Of a DNA stretch of 64,000 nucleotides, positions 8,857-17,536 are shown piece after piece. The stretch covers positions 434,001 to 498,000 of the forward strand of contig NZ_LJHY01000016.1 of the NCBI RefSeq assembly GCF_001295795.1, given 5' to 3'. The first letter of the stretch is position 1; each line of letters starts with the position of its first letter. The notes beneath the pieces were generated by a model, which saw only the letters and a program-made list of their open reading frames with translations, searched no databases and was not told the DNA's origin. This stretch comes from Novosphingobium sp. AAP83 (GTDB taxonomy: Bacteria; Pseudomonadota; Alphaproteobacteria; Sphingomonadales; Sphingomonadaceae). The translations under genes were made by a program, and so were the position numbers.

Positions 8857-8960
8857 TGCCGCATGATACATGGATAAGAGCCGCTGTTGCATGATCGGCG
8901 CAAGGCAACGGCGGCGCAAAAGCGCAACGGGGAAGGCCGCTTCAAGGCGGGCAAACAGGC

Positions 8961-9632
8961 ATGGCGACAGAGGCAAAGCAGGCCGTCACACGGACTGGCG
9001 CAGCAAAAGCGGAACCCGGGCGCCAATCGCTGAAAAGCGCGGCAACCCGCGCGCGGCTGATCGACGCGACGATCCGGTGCATCGTCCAGCACGGCTATGC
9101 CAATACGGTAACGCCGATGGTTGCCGCAGAAGCGGGGCTTTCGCGCGGGGCGATGCTGCATCACTTCGTCAGCGGTGATGCGCTGATCCGCGCCACGATT
9201 GTGGAATTGCACGAGCGGCGGCTGAAGGCATTCCGGCGGGCATCGCAGGCCAACCTTGGCGATGTGCGATCCATGGTGCGCGATTATTGGCAGCAATTGC
9301 AAAAGCCGGGCTTCATCGCGTTTCAGGAACTGGCCATGGCGGCACGCACCGATGCCGCGCTCGCCGAAATCCTGCTGCCGCTACAATCCGAATTTACGCA
9401 GAGATTTCAAGCTCTGGCAGGACAGCTCTATCCCGATTGGGTGCAAGAGTCCGAGCGGCTGAGCCTTGCCATGGCGCTATCGCAAATCCTGATGGAAGGA
9501 ATACAGATTGCCAGCCTGACGGGCGCGATGGACAAGCAATTGGTCGAACCGCTGCTGGATTTTCTGGAGATGAGCGTTGTGGCGCTGCGTCCGGGACAAG
9601 GAAATGATTCAACAATGAGCAACGAGCAATGA
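8961..9632 (+). CDS. TetR/AcrR-family transcriptional regulator (paralogue 1)
   Basis: A 223-residue regulator. The N-terminal helix-turn-helix (about 32-80) reads RARLIDATIRCIVQHGYANT then AEAGLSRGAMLHHF. The C-terminal ligand domain is closely similar to that of the regulator at 12780: both have YWxQLQKPxFIAFxELAxAARTDAxLA and LSQxxxEGxxIxxxTGAMD. These paralogues may bind similar acyl-CoA or related ligands. Its gene overlaps the CoA-transferase start (ATGA), so regulator and enzyme are coupled. A palindrome lies about 105 bases upstream, which suggests autoregulation and control of the divergent operon. Confidence 0.92.
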   Translation: MATEAKQAVTRTGAAKAEPGRQSLKSAATRARLIDATIRCIVQHGYANTVTPMVAAEAGLSRGAMLHHFVSGDALIRATIVELHERRLKAFRRASQANLGDVRSMVRDYWQQLQKPGFIAFQELAMAARTDAALAEILLPLQSEFTQRFQALAGQLYPDWVQESERLSLAMALSQILMEGIQIASLTGAMDKQLVEPLLDFLEMSVVALRPGQGNDSTMSNEQ

Positions 9633-10831
9633 GCGGGCGGGGATTAGGACCGTTGGCCGGTGTGCGGATCCTTGATCTGACATCGGTGCTGATGGGGCCA
9701 TATGCCACCCAGATCTTTGCCGATCTTGGCGCGGATGTGATCAAGATCGAAGGGCCAAGCGGCGATACGACCCGCACGATTCCCCCCGGCCCCGATACAT
9801 CGCGCGGGGCGATGTTCCTCAACGTCAATCGGGGCAAGCGCAGCCTTGCGCTGGATCTGAAGCAGCCTGCCGCGCGCGACGCCGTGCTGCGGCTGGCCAA
9901 AGACGCCGATGTGTTCATCCATTCGATGCGGGCGCAGGCCATAGCGCGGCTGGGGCTGGACTATGCGACTCTTTATGCTGCCAATCCCAAGATCATCTAC
10001 GCCAATCTTTATGGCTATGGCCGCAACGGGCCATACCGCGATTATCCTGCCTATGATGACATTGTGCAGGCAGCATCAGGTATTGTCGATCTGCAAGCGC
10101 GGCTATCGGGCGGGGAGCCGACTTATTCGGCCAATGTGATTGCCGACAAGGTAAGCGGGTTGACCGGTGCCTATGCGGTGATCGCCGCATTGTTTGCGCG
10201 GGAACGCAGCGGGGAAGGCCAAGAGATTGAAGTGCCGATGTTTGAAACGATGGTATCGTTTGCCACGGTGGAACATCTGTGCGGATCGCTGTTTGAACCA
10301 CCGCTGGGGCCACCGGAATATCCGCGCGCCACATCACCATCGCGCAGGCCCTATCGCACGGCAGATGGCTATGTTGGCGTGATGATTTACAACGACAAGC
10401 AGTGGCAGGCGTTCTTCCGCGAGTTGGGCGATCCTGATTGGTCGAAAGACCCTATGTTTGCATCGCTGCGTAGCCGGACCGAGAATATCGGCACGGTGCT
10501 GGCGCAAGTGGAGCGCGAGATGGAAACGCGTTCGACCGAGGAATGGATGGCGCTGTTCCGGCGTGCCGAAATCCCCGCCACGCCGATTGCATCGTTAAGC
10601 GAACTGCTGCGTGATCCGCACCTTGAACAGACCGGCTTTTGGGAAGAGCGCGAGACAGAGGCCGGACGCCTGCGCTTTCCCGGCATCCCGACAACATTTT
10701 CGCGCACGCCTGGCGCAATCGGTGATCCCGGCCCGGTGCTGGGCGCAGACAATCAGGCGGTGTTGCAAGAGGCCGGGTTCAGCGCGGAAGAAATCGCCGC
10801 GCTGGCTGCCAGCGGGGCGGTCATCTCTTAG
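9629..10831 (+). CDS. Family III CoA-transferase (CaiB/BaiF type)
   Basis: A 400-residue CoA-transferase. It opens with LAGVRILDLTSVLMGPYATQ and ADLGADVIKIE, both standard for the family. NRGKRSLALDLK and the catalytic-Asp region AYDDIVQAASG (Asp143 is the likely acyl-anhydride former) are present. Such enzymes move CoA from a donor thioester to a carboxylic acid without ATP. It overlaps the TetR gene by four bases and ends at a hairpin shared with the convergent acyl-CoA synthetase. It offers a second CoA-activation route beside the two ATP-dependent ligases. Confidence 0.93.
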   Translation: MSGRGLGPLAGVRILDLTSVLMGPYATQIFADLGADVIKIEGPSGDTTRTIPPGPDTSRGAMFLNVNRGKRSLALDLKQPAARDAVLRLAKDADVFIHSMRAQAIARLGLDYATLYAANPKIIYANLYGYGRNGPYRDYPAYDDIVQAASGIVDLQARLSGGEPTYSANVIADKVSGLTGAYAVIAALFARERSGEGQEIEVPMFETMVSFATVEHLCGSLFEPPLGPPEYPRATSPSRRPYRTADGYVGVMIYNDKQWQAFFRELGDPDWSKDPMFASLRSRTENIGTVLAQVEREMETRSTEEWMALFRRAEIPATPIASLSELLRDPHLEQTGFWEERETEAGRLRFPGIPTTFSRTPGAIGDPGPVLGADNQAVLQEAGFSAEEIAALAASGAVIS

Positions 10832-10840
10832 CAGTCCTTT

Positions 10841-10867
10841 GCCCGACGCCGTCAGGCGGTGTCGGGC
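10841..10867. terminator. Bidirectional hairpin between convergent genes
   Basis: GCCCGACGCC, a GTCA loop, then GGCG-GT-GTCGGGC form a nearly continuous GC-rich stem between the CoA-transferase (+) and the acyl-CoA synthetase (-). No T-run follows on either strand, so it is a weak or factor-assisted terminator at best. Confidence 0.5.
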
Positions 10868-12492
10868 TGTAGCTCGGCGATCAGCATGTCGCGCAGCTTG
10901 AACTTCTGGATCTTCGAGGTCGACATCGGCCATTCCTGAATCGCGCGGACGTGGCGCGGGATCTTGAAGCTGGCAAGCTTGCCTTTGCAGTGCGCGATCA
11001 GTTCTGCCTCGGTAGCGTTTTCTCCATCGGCCAGTTCGACGAAAGCTGCGGGCACTTCGACGTAGCGATCATCGGGCAGACCAACCACTTGGGCCAGTTT
11101 CACCGCCGGATGCGATTGCAGCATTGCCTCGATTTCGGCTGCCGCGACGTTTTCACCGCCGACCTTGAGCATGTCCTTGGTGCGGCCATGGAACATTACA
11201 TTACCATCGGCATCGATCGAGCCGACATCGCCGGTGTAGAACCAGCCATCGCGCAGTGCTTCGGCGGTCTTTTCAGGCGCGTTGTGATAGCCTTTGAGCA
11301 TGTTGGGGCCGCGCAGCACGATCTCGCCATGCTCACCTGCCCCGCATGGCGCGCCGGTTTCTGCATTGAGGATGCGCATTTCCCATTCATCAAGCGGATA
11401 GCCGCAGCGTTCGGTGCGCGTCTCATAAGTATCGCTTAAACGGCTTGTCGAAACCGTACCTGCCGCTTCGGTGAGGCCGTACGTGCCTACTTGGATGGTG
11501 TGCGGCATAGCGGCTTTGACCGCTTCCTTGATCCAGGCCGGTTGCACCGCGAAGTTGGAATTCATCACGCGCAGGCGCGACAGATCGGTTTGCGCGAACG
11601 TGGGGTGATTGATCAGATCCTGCATGATCGTGACGAAGCTGGGGTAAGCGATTGTCGCCCCTTCGCGCCCCAGCATGGCGAGCGCCAGCCCCGGTTCGAA
11701 GTGCGGCACGGTCATATAGCAGCCGCCACGATCAAGGATCATGGTCATCGGCAGGATGCCCGCGATGTGAAAGATCGGCAGCGGCGACCAGACTTTGTCT
11801 GCCGCGGTGCATTCATAGCGCGTGCCCAGATTGCGGCTATTGCCCACTTGCCCGCGATGCGAAATCAGCGCGCCCTTGGGGCTGGATGTGGTGCCCGAGG
11901 TGTAAAGGATCATTGCGGTATCCTGCGGATCAACCGCATCGATCCGCACATCGACATCGCTTTGCGGCACTGAAACGCCCTGCATGAGCACCGATGCAGC
12001 CGACATCATCGCGGCATCGCAAACCTCGTCGAGCGAAATGATGTGGCGGAGCTTGGGCGCTTCGGGCAGATCGAGGCCTTGTGCTGCGATCTGCCCGGTC
12101 AACGAAGGCAGGGCAGCGATGACCCGTTCGCAATAATCGAGCGAATCGGTTAGCCGACCCGCTGTGATCAGCGTGACCAGATCAGCATCGCGCGTGACAT
12201 AGGCAAGTTCATGTGCCTGATAGCGCGCATTGATAGGCACAGCGACCGCGCCCGCCATGGCAATGCCATAGAACGCTTCGATGAAATCAACACATGTCGG
12301 CATGAGCAGCCCGACATGTTCGCCCGGCTGGACGCCCAGCGCGATCAGTGCCCGCGCCCAACGGCGGGCGGAACGGTCGAGTTCGCGATAGCTGATTCGC
12401 TGATCCGGGAAGACGAGCGCTTCGGCATCGTCAAATTCCTTTGCAGACGCCCTGATCATTGCACCCATGGTGTAGATTGCTTGCCGGTGCAC
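10852..12492 (-). CDS. AMP-dependent acyl-CoA synthetase (class I adenylate-forming ligase)
   Basis: A 546-residue ligase. It has the phosphate-binding motif YTSGTTSSPKG (about 197-207), the A5 motif YGLTEAAG, the hinge GWFYTGDVG, the A8 region KVGGENVAAAEIE and a C-terminal catalytic Lys in TSKIQKFK. It activates a carboxylic acid with ATP and joins it to CoA; cyclohexane-carboxylate-like, FadD and aryl subgroups cannot be separated here. I chose the GTG at 12492 because AGGGG lies about 7 bases upstream; ATG at 12468 is possible. It is transcribed alone, divergent from TetR paralogue 2. Confidence 0.92.
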   Translation of the reverse strand: MHRQAIYTMGAMIRASAKEFDDAEALVFPDQRISYRELDRSARRWARALIALGVQPGEHVGLLMPTCVDFIEAFYGIAMAGAVAVPINARYQAHELAYVTRDADLVTLITAGRLTDSLDYCERVIAALPSLTGQIAAQGLDLPEAPKLRHIISLDEVCDAAMMSAASVLMQGVSVPQSDVDVRIDAVDPQDTAMILYTSGTTSSPKGALISHRGQVGNSRNLGTRYECTAADKVWSPLPIFHIAGILPMTMILDRGGCYMTVPHFEPGLALAMLGREGATIAYPSFVTIMQDLINHPTFAQTDLSRLRVMNSNFAVQPAWIKEAVKAAMPHTIQVGTYGLTEAAGTVSTSRLSDTYETRTERCGYPLDEWEMRILNAETGAPCGAGEHGEIVLRGPNMLKGYHNAPEKTAEALRDGWFYTGDVGSIDADGNVMFHGRTKDMLKVGGENVAAAEIEAMLQSHPAVKLAQVVGLPDDRYVEVPAAFVELADGENATEAELIAHCKGKLASFKIPRHVRAIQEWPMSTSKIQKFKLRDMLIAELQPDTA

Positions 12493-12580
12493 CCTGTATC
12501 CCCTTGCCCATCCGGGCCGTTTCAGCTTGCCATGCAATACTGGCGCTGTTGTCTATGGAGAAATGATACACCGCCAGTGC

Positions 12581-12611
12581 AAAAAGACAATCATATCTGT
12601 CTTTTTTATGG
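12581..12611. promoter_or_regulatory. Putative TetR operator B (perfect 9-bp inverted repeat)
   Basis: AAAAAGACA (12581-12589) and TGTCTTTTT (12598-12606) are perfect inverted arms around an 8-base spacer, followed by T and ATGG. The site lies in the 287-base gap between the acyl-CoA synthetase (-) and TetR paralogue 2 (+). It shares CTTTTTTATGG with site A and TGTCTTTTTTAT with site C. Nothing else is evident in the gap. Confidence 0.6.
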
Positions 12612-12779
12612 ATACTTTAGCGCGCTTAAGCCTGCACTGCCGCCTGCAAACGGCAAAGATCTTACGGTGCCTTAAACCTTTGTGCACTGCGGTTCTTGCA
12701 CCATCGCGCGCCATCGCGCTAAGGGCTTTAACAAGATACGTGCAATTTCGGCTGCACGTGAGATTTCAGGCGAATATCA

Positions 12780-13439
12780 ATGGCACTTTCACGCACACCG
12801 GTTACCCGGCCCGTACGGCAACCGCGCCCGATTGGAGACAAAGGCCCCCAGCTTCAGGCCGCAAAAGCTGCGCAAACACGCGCGCGCCTGATTGATGCCA
12901 CGGTTCGGTGTCTGGTCAAACACGGTTACGCCAATACGACGACGCCCAAAGTGGCTGAAGAAGCGGGCCTTTCACGCGGCGCGATGATGCATCATTTTGA
13001 AAATGGCACGGCATTGATCAAGGCCGCGATTGCCGAATTGCACGACAAACGCCTGCGCGCATTTCGCCGCGCGGCGGACAAGCCCGATCATGAAGTGACC
13101 GACCTTGTCGAAACCTATTGGCGGCAATTGCAGAAGCCTGCATTCATTGCCTTTCATGAACTGGCCGTAGCAGCGCGGACCGATGCCGATCTGGCCACGA
13201 TCCTCAAGCCGTTGCAGGATGAATTCCGCGAAAAGTTCAATGCGCAGGCCGAACAACTCTTTCCCGAATGGGCTGCGGTTCCGGCCAATTTCGATCTGGC
13301 GATGACATTATCGCAAACCATTCTGGAAGGCATGGCGATCAGCCTGCAAACCGGTGCGATGGATGCCGCCAAGGTCGAGCCGATGTTGCGCCATCTCGAA
13401 GGGCAGATCGGCGCGCTGGCTCCGCCTGCCAACACTTAG
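12780..13439 (+). CDS. TetR/AcrR-family transcriptional regulator (paralogue 2)
   Basis: A 219-residue regulator very similar along its whole length to the protein at 8961. The helix-turn-helix RARLIDATVRCLVKHGYANT with AEEAGLSRGAMMHHF differs from paralogue 1 at few positions, so the two may recognise overlapping operators. The ligand domain is likewise conserved. It stands alone between the divergent acyl-CoA synthetase and the convergent ThuA-like gene, whose 3' end it overlaps by three bases. It most likely controls the synthetase and itself through site B. Confidence 0.92.
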   Translation: MALSRTPVTRPVRQPRPIGDKGPQLQAAKAAQTRARLIDATVRCLVKHGYANTTTPKVAEEAGLSRGAMMHHFENGTALIKAAIAELHDKRLRAFRRAADKPDHEVTDLVETYWRQLQKPAFIAFHELAVAARTDADLATILKPLQDEFREKFNAQAEQLFPEWAAVPANFDLAMTLSQTILEGMAISLQTGAMDAAKVEPMLRHLEGQIGALAPPANT

Positions 13440-14161
13440 GTTGGCATACCCCAGCGAATGCCGCGCCTGAGCAATTCATAGAATACCGGATAATTCCACG
13501 CGCAGCGCTGCGGGTGCGGCCAGAAGCCGCTGATCGGGCGCAGATCATAGTGCCCGCGACAATGGCCAAGTGTGAGATAAAGGACCGCCCCTTCCCCGAC
13601 TTTGCGTTCATAGAGCACGGGGACTTCAGCCTCGTCCCATTCGGAATCGCGGAATTCGGGGCATGAGCCGGTGAAGGAGGTGTGCAGCAGCACATCTATA
13701 TCGGCGCGGCGGTGCGAAAGGTACAGTTCATCCTCAACCCGGAAAGCACGCAAACCTTGGGTCATGGGATGATCGCTACGGGTGATCTCAACCTTGAACG
13801 GTGCGATGGGCGGATGCCCTGCAAACTGCGTGCCGAGCAAACCCATGAATTCTGGCGCTTCATCAGGCGTTTCACACACGCCATCATCGGCGAATCGCAG
13901 AAGGGCGTTGGTCCCGTGGAGCGCCAGCCAGCGGCCACCGCGTTTCAGGAATTGTTCTAGCGCTGTGCTTTGCGTAACATCGGGCAGGACATCGCAAGTG
14001 TATGTGATGAGCAAGTCTGCTGCGGCAATGGCGGCAAGATCGGCATAGTCGGTTGATACAGAGGTGCGGATTTCAGCATGTTCGGCCAGCAGCTTGAGCA
14101 ATTCGAGTCGCGCGAAATCAATGTCGTGATACTTGCCCGAGGCAACCAGATGAACCCGCAT
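13436..14161 (-). CDS. ThuA-like domain protein
   Basis: A 241-residue protein with the ThuA (trehalose-utilisation) class I amidotransferase-like fold. Visible blocks are the N-terminal MRVHLVASGKYHDIDFARLELLKLL, the LITYTCDVLPD strand, RGGRWLALHGTNALLRF and the C-terminal VLYLTLGHCRGHYD. ThuA-like proteins occur in sugar and aromatic catabolic loci with poorly defined roles. GGGAGGG just upstream fixes the ATG at 14161; a 16-residue longer frame lacks a good ribosome-binding site. It is transcribed away from the SDR pair at 14331, with putative operator C between them. Confidence 0.82.
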   Translation of the reverse strand: MRVHLVASGKYHDIDFARLELLKLLAEHAEIRTSVSTDYADLAAIAAADLLITYTCDVLPDVTQSTALEQFLKRGGRWLALHGTNALLRFADDGVCETPDEAPEFMGLLGTQFAGHPPIAPFKVEITRSDHPMTQGLRAFRVEDELYLSHRRADIDVLLHTSFTGSCPEFRDSEWDEAEVPVLYERKVGEGAVLYLTLGHCRGHYDLRPISGFWPHPQRCAWNYPVFYELLRRGIRWGMPT

Positions 14162-14230
14162 TTCCGCCCTCCCGGCCGCATAAACCACACCCGTAACGGT
14201 CCACGCCATAGAGCGCGTATATGCAAAATC

Positions 14231-14257
14231 AAAATCAAACCTGTTTGTCTTTTTTAT
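14231..14257. promoter_or_regulatory. Putative TetR operator C
   Basis: CAAAC-CT-GTTTG (14236-14247) forms a perfect inner palindrome extended by an A-rich left side and TCTTTTTT on the right. TGTCTTTTTTAT is shared with site B and lies at the same distance from the palindrome centre. It sits in the divergent gap between the ThuA-like gene (-) and the SDR at 14331 (+). Confidence 0.5.
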
Positions 14258-14330
14258 TGCATCGCGCTAGCCTGTGCGCCAACCGGTTCGACGGGACCAG
14301 ACTTATGATCGAACCGCGAGGGGAGAGCCT

Positions 14331-15251
14331 TTGAACGCGCCGACGACGAATGAACCGCGAATTTTTCGACCAGAGCCGGGAGACCCGGGCCGCCCACGGC
14401 GAGGATTGGACGATGAGACGCTGGTCCAGCAGACCAGCATATTTCGCGATGATCTTTTGGCAGGGCATACCATCCTGATCACAGGCGCTGGCAGCGGTAT
14501 GGGCAAAGCTTCAGCTTACCTTGCCGCACGCCTTGGCGCGAATGTGGCGATCTGTGGCCGCGATATGGAAAAGCTGGAGGGGACGGCCGCGCTGATCCGC
14601 GAAAGCACCGGCAGCGAAATCTTGTGCCAGTCTACCAACATCCGCGATCCCGATGCGGTCGAGGCGCTGATCGCCAATGTGCACGATCACTTTGGCGGCC
14701 TTGATACGCTAGTGAACAACGCGGGCGGGCAGTTCCCGCAGGACGCCATCGATTTCAGCCGCAAGGGCTGGATGGCGGTAATCGACACCAACCTTAACGG
14801 CACGTGGTGGATGATGCAGGAAGCGGCCAAGCGCTGGCAGGCCGATGGCAAGCCCGGGCATGTGATCAACATCGTAGCGAATGTTGAACGCGGCATGCCG
14901 CAGGCGGCGCACACTTGCGCTGCGCGCGCGGGCGTCATTTACCTTTCGAAAACAGTGGCTACCGAATGGGCTCCGCTGAACATCCGGGTAAACTGCATCG
15001 GGCCAGGCGTGATCGAGACCGAGGGCTTCCGGATGTATCCCGAAGAAGCGCTGGCGCGGTTCCACAAAGCCAATCCGATGAAAATGCGCGGCAATGCTTG
15101 GGATGTGGCCGAGGCTATCGCCTATCTGGCGTCCCCCGCCGCGCGCTTTATCAACGGTGATCTGATGATCATCGATGGCGGGCAGGCGCAGTGGGGCGTC
15201 ATCTGGCCTGCGGGTATGCCGGATTACTTTTCGGAAGATGGTGCCGCTTAA
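14331..15251 (+). CDS. SDR of the 2,4-dienoyl-CoA / trans-2-enoyl-CoA reductase type (non-canonical active site)
   Basis: A 306-residue protein with an extra N-terminal segment of about 45 residues before the Rossmann motif ITGAGSGMGKA. The canonical YxxxK is replaced: HTCAARAGV puts Thr at the Tyr position and Arg at the Lys position. The same HxxAARAGV pattern, followed by a WxxxxIRxNCIxPGVI block, is known from peroxisomal trans-2-enoyl-CoA reductase and 2,4-dienoyl-CoA reductase, so reduction of an unsaturated acyl-CoA is likely. The TTG at 14331 has GAGGGGAG 5-6 bases upstream and decides the start. It is followed 25 bases later by a second SDR. Confidence 0.88.
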   Translation: MNAPTTNEPRIFRPEPGDPGRPRRGLDDETLVQQTSIFRDDLLAGHTILITGAGSGMGKASAYLAARLGANVAICGRDMEKLEGTAALIRESTGSEILCQSTNIRDPDAVEALIANVHDHFGGLDTLVNNAGGQFPQDAIDFSRKGWMAVIDTNLNGTWWMMQEAAKRWQADGKPGHVINIVANVERGMPQAAHTCAARAGVIYLSKTVATEWAPLNIRVNCIGPGVIETEGFRMYPEEALARFHKANPMKMRGNAWDVAEAIAYLASPAARFINGDLMIIDGGQAQWGVIWPAGMPDYFSEDGAA

Positions 15252-15276
15252 ACAATAGAATAATCGGGAGAATGTT

Positions 15277-16035
15277 ATGGGCCGCGTAGAAGGCAAAGTC
15301 GCTTTGGTGACAGGCGGAGCATCGGGGCTTGGCGCGGCAGATAGCGCCGCGCTTGCCCGCGAAGGGGCCAAGGTGGTCGTCACCGACGTCAACCTTGCCA
15401 GTGCGCAAGCTGTTGCACAAAGCATCGGCGGTGGTGCTATCGCGCTGGCGCTTGATGTGTCGAGCGAAGAGCAGTGGATCGGTGTGATGGCCGAGATCGA
15501 AAAGCAGTTCGGCGGCTTGCATGTGTTGGTCAACAACGCTGGCGTGGTGCTGAATGCCGACGTGGAAGATACTTCGCTTGAGAAGTTCCGCTGGGTCAAT
15601 TCGATCATGACCGATGGCGTGTTCCTGGGCATGAAGCACGCTATCCCGCTGATGAACAAAAGCGGCGGCGGATCGATCATCAACATGTCGTCGGTGGGCG
15701 CGCTGCTCGGCTATCCGATCTACTTCGCCTATTCCGCGGCCAAGGGCGCGGTGCGATCAATGACCAAATCGGTGGCGGTCATGGCGCAAGTGAAGGGTTA
15801 CAAAATCCGCTGTAATTCGGTGCATCCCGGCGCAATCGAAACGCCGATGGTGCAGCAGGCCGAAGGTCGCCCCGGCCAAGTGCAGGAAATCCCGTCTGGC
15901 GTCTTGCCCCACGGCACGCCGGGCCATCCTGATGATGTGGCTGCGTTGGTGGTGTTCCTCGCATCGGATGAATCGCGCTTTATTACAGGCGCTGAATTGG
16001 TGATCGATAACGGGGTTACAATCCGCCCGTTCTGA
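15277..16035 (+). CDS. SDR-family alcohol/hydroxysteroid-type dehydrogenase
   Basis: A 252-residue classical SDR: TGGASGLG (about 12-19), an NAD-favouring Asp at the end of beta2 (VVTDVN), NNAG, Ser in NMSSVGALLG and catalytic YSAAK. The overall pattern resembles cyclohexanol/cyclopentanol dehydrogenases and 3-alpha/20-beta-hydroxysteroid dehydrogenases, which oxidise ring alcohols. GGGAG lies 7 bases before the ATG. It forms a two-gene operon with the dienoyl-type SDR and is followed by a strong hairpin with a T-run. The similarity to ring-alcohol enzymes is inference from motifs. Confidence 0.92.
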   Translation: MGRVEGKVALVTGGASGLGAADSAALAREGAKVVVTDVNLASAQAVAQSIGGGAIALALDVSSEEQWIGVMAEIEKQFGGLHVLVNNAGVVLNADVEDTSLEKFRWVNSIMTDGVFLGMKHAIPLMNKSGGGSIINMSSVGALLGYPIYFAYSAAKGAVRSMTKSVAVMAQVKGYKIRCNSVHPGAIETPMVQQAEGRPGQVQEIPSGVLPHGTPGHPDDVAALVVFLASDESRFITGAELVIDNGVTIRPF

Positions 16036-16049
16036 GGTTTTGGCACAGG

Positions 16050-16090
16050 AAAAGGGGGCAGCACCGCATTGGTGTCTCCCCCCCTTTTTT
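16050..16090 (+). terminator. Rho-independent terminator after the SDR pair
   Basis: AAAAGGGGG-CAGCAC, a short loop, GTG-TCT-CCCCCCC and TTTTTT form a stem with a six-T tail 15 bases after the SDR stop. The A-run on the left could also serve the convergent Rieske gene at 16108. Confidence 0.75.
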
Positions 16091-16107
16091 GCCCTGAAAC
16101 CGCTGCT

Positions 16108-17454
16108 TCAGCGCGCCATGCGGCGATCAAGTTCAGCGTGGAAGTGGCGCAGCCGCCCTTCCTGTTCGCTCCACAATGGCCCCTTGAAGCCGCGTGAATG
16201 GGCGCCTTTTTGCACTACGGGCAGCAAGTCACTGTCCTGATCGAGCACTTCGCCAAGGCAAGGCGGCTCACCCAGCTTTGTGTGAATGACCTCGGGCCGG
16301 GTGCGGCCGGAAAGGTCGACCTCTGGCCCCATGCCCATCCACGCTGGCGCTCCATAGCCGGGGGCGTCGACATGGCGATAGAGGATGCAGGTGTCATAGG
16401 TGAACTGGTTAGGGTCGGTCGCGTGCGGGATGAAGCGGTGCAGGAATATCGCTTCGGGATGGCAGCCGATCTGGACATTCGGAAAGACCGAATAGATCAC
16501 CGAATCCGAAAGCTGGCTGTCGCTGAACCGGTCATAGCGCAGGCCCAGTTCGTCTGACCGGCGGCGCTTGGCCTGTTGTACGGCGGCACGCGTTTCCTGC
16601 GCGGTGCCCTGATAGGTTTCGGGATCAATCCCGGCATCGCGCAGCATCATCTGGATGCCCGGATTGACGCCTTCCTGATCGGGATAGCGCTGGCTGGGCT
16701 GCGCGAATGGCACGAACTGGCGGCTGAGACCGCCCTGCCACAGATCAATCTGCGTGCGATCATCCATCAGGCACTGCGTTTGCGGATGAACGGCGTGGAG
16801 GTGATAAATCTCGGCAAAGGCATCAACCCCGCCCTTCCAGTTTGCCCCCCAATCAGAGCGGCGGTGCTGCACCACATACATCTGATCGATTTCATAGAGT
16901 TCAAGCTGCGGCAGGATCGGGGCCAAGAATTCGTGCAAGGGTTCGATGTCAGGGTCCATCGAAATGAACACCAGACCTGCCGCCACTTCGCAGCGCACCG
17001 AAGTGAGATCGGTGCCGTGGCACAGCACTTCGGGGCGGAAGGTTTCAGCATCGGTGACGGCAATGTTGCTGCCATCGAGCGCAAATTTCCAACTGTGAAA
17101 CGGGCAGGAAAAGCGATCGAGCGAACCCGTTTCGCCGCTTACCAACTGGCTGCCGCGATGGGGGCAGACGTTGTAGTGGGCGCGGATCACATCCTCATCA
17201 TCGCGGACGACAATGAAGCTTTCCGGCCCGATATCGAATTTCATGAAATCGCCGGATTCGGGAATGTCGGATGCAGGGCCGGCAAGCAGCCAACTGCGGG
17301 CAAAGACTTTTTCCCATTCCTCGCGCGCGAAATCGGGGCTTGTATAGCGGTCAGGGCCGGGGCGTCCGGTGCCGTTATCGATGCGCGCTGCGCGATCATT
17401 GAACGGGTGATGTGCGCCAGTATGAATGTTCCAAAGGTCAAAATCGGTCTTCAT
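16108..17454 (-). CDS. Rieske non-haem iron oxygenase, alpha subunit
   Basis: A 448-residue oxygenase. The Rieske ligands are Cys97/His99 (CPH) and Cys117/His120 (CPFH), with 17 residues between the halves. The iron site reads DAFAEIYHLHAVHP (Asp211, His218, His223); the usual Asn two residues before Tyr in the sister enzyme (AFNETYH) is Ala here. The ATG at 17454 has GGGAG 7 bases upstream. It lies 82 bases downstream of a TonB receptor on the same strand, which suggests that uptake and first oxidation of one compound are co-regulated. No beta subunit or reductase is adjacent. Confidence 0.93.
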   Translation of the reverse strand: MKTDFDLWNIHTGAHHPFNDRAARIDNGTGRPGPDRYTSPDFAREEWEKVFARSWLLAGPASDIPESGDFMKFDIGPESFIVVRDDEDVIRAHYNVCPHRGSQLVSGETGSLDRFSCPFHSWKFALDGSNIAVTDAETFRPEVLCHGTDLTSVRCEVAAGLVFISMDPDIEPLHEFLAPILPQLELYEIDQMYVVQHRRSDWGANWKGGVDAFAEIYHLHAVHPQTQCLMDDRTQIDLWQGGLSRQFVPFAQPSQRYPDQEGVNPGIQMMLRDAGIDPETYQGTAQETRAAVQQAKRRRSDELGLRYDRFSDSQLSDSVIYSVFPNVQIGCHPEAIFLHRFIPHATDPNQFTYDTCILYRHVDAPGYGAPAWMGMGPEVDLSGRTRPEVIHTKLGEPPCLGEVLDQDSDLLPVVQKGAHSRGFKGPLWSEQEGRLRHFHAELDRRMAR

Positions 17455-17475
17455 GTCCGTCTCCCGTTAACAGGA

Positions 17476-17501
17476 ACGGCCGCGCCCTGAAGCGCGGCCG
17501 T
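17476..17501 (-). terminator. GC-rich hairpin between TonB receptor and Rieske gene
   Basis: ACGGCCGCGC and GCGCGGCCGT are perfect 10-bp arms around a six-base loop. There is no clear T-run in the minus-strand direction, so it may act as a partial terminator or mRNA-stabilising hairpin that lowers expression of the Rieske gene relative to the receptor. Confidence 0.5.
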
Positions 17502-17536
17502 GTGTCTGGTTCTTGATCCTCCTGAACCCCTAACGA

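Noticed and set aside
12527..12895. Small plus-strand frames in the gap before TetR paralogue 2
   Set aside because: They run across the operator and into the TetR gene in another frame, with no ribosome-binding site.
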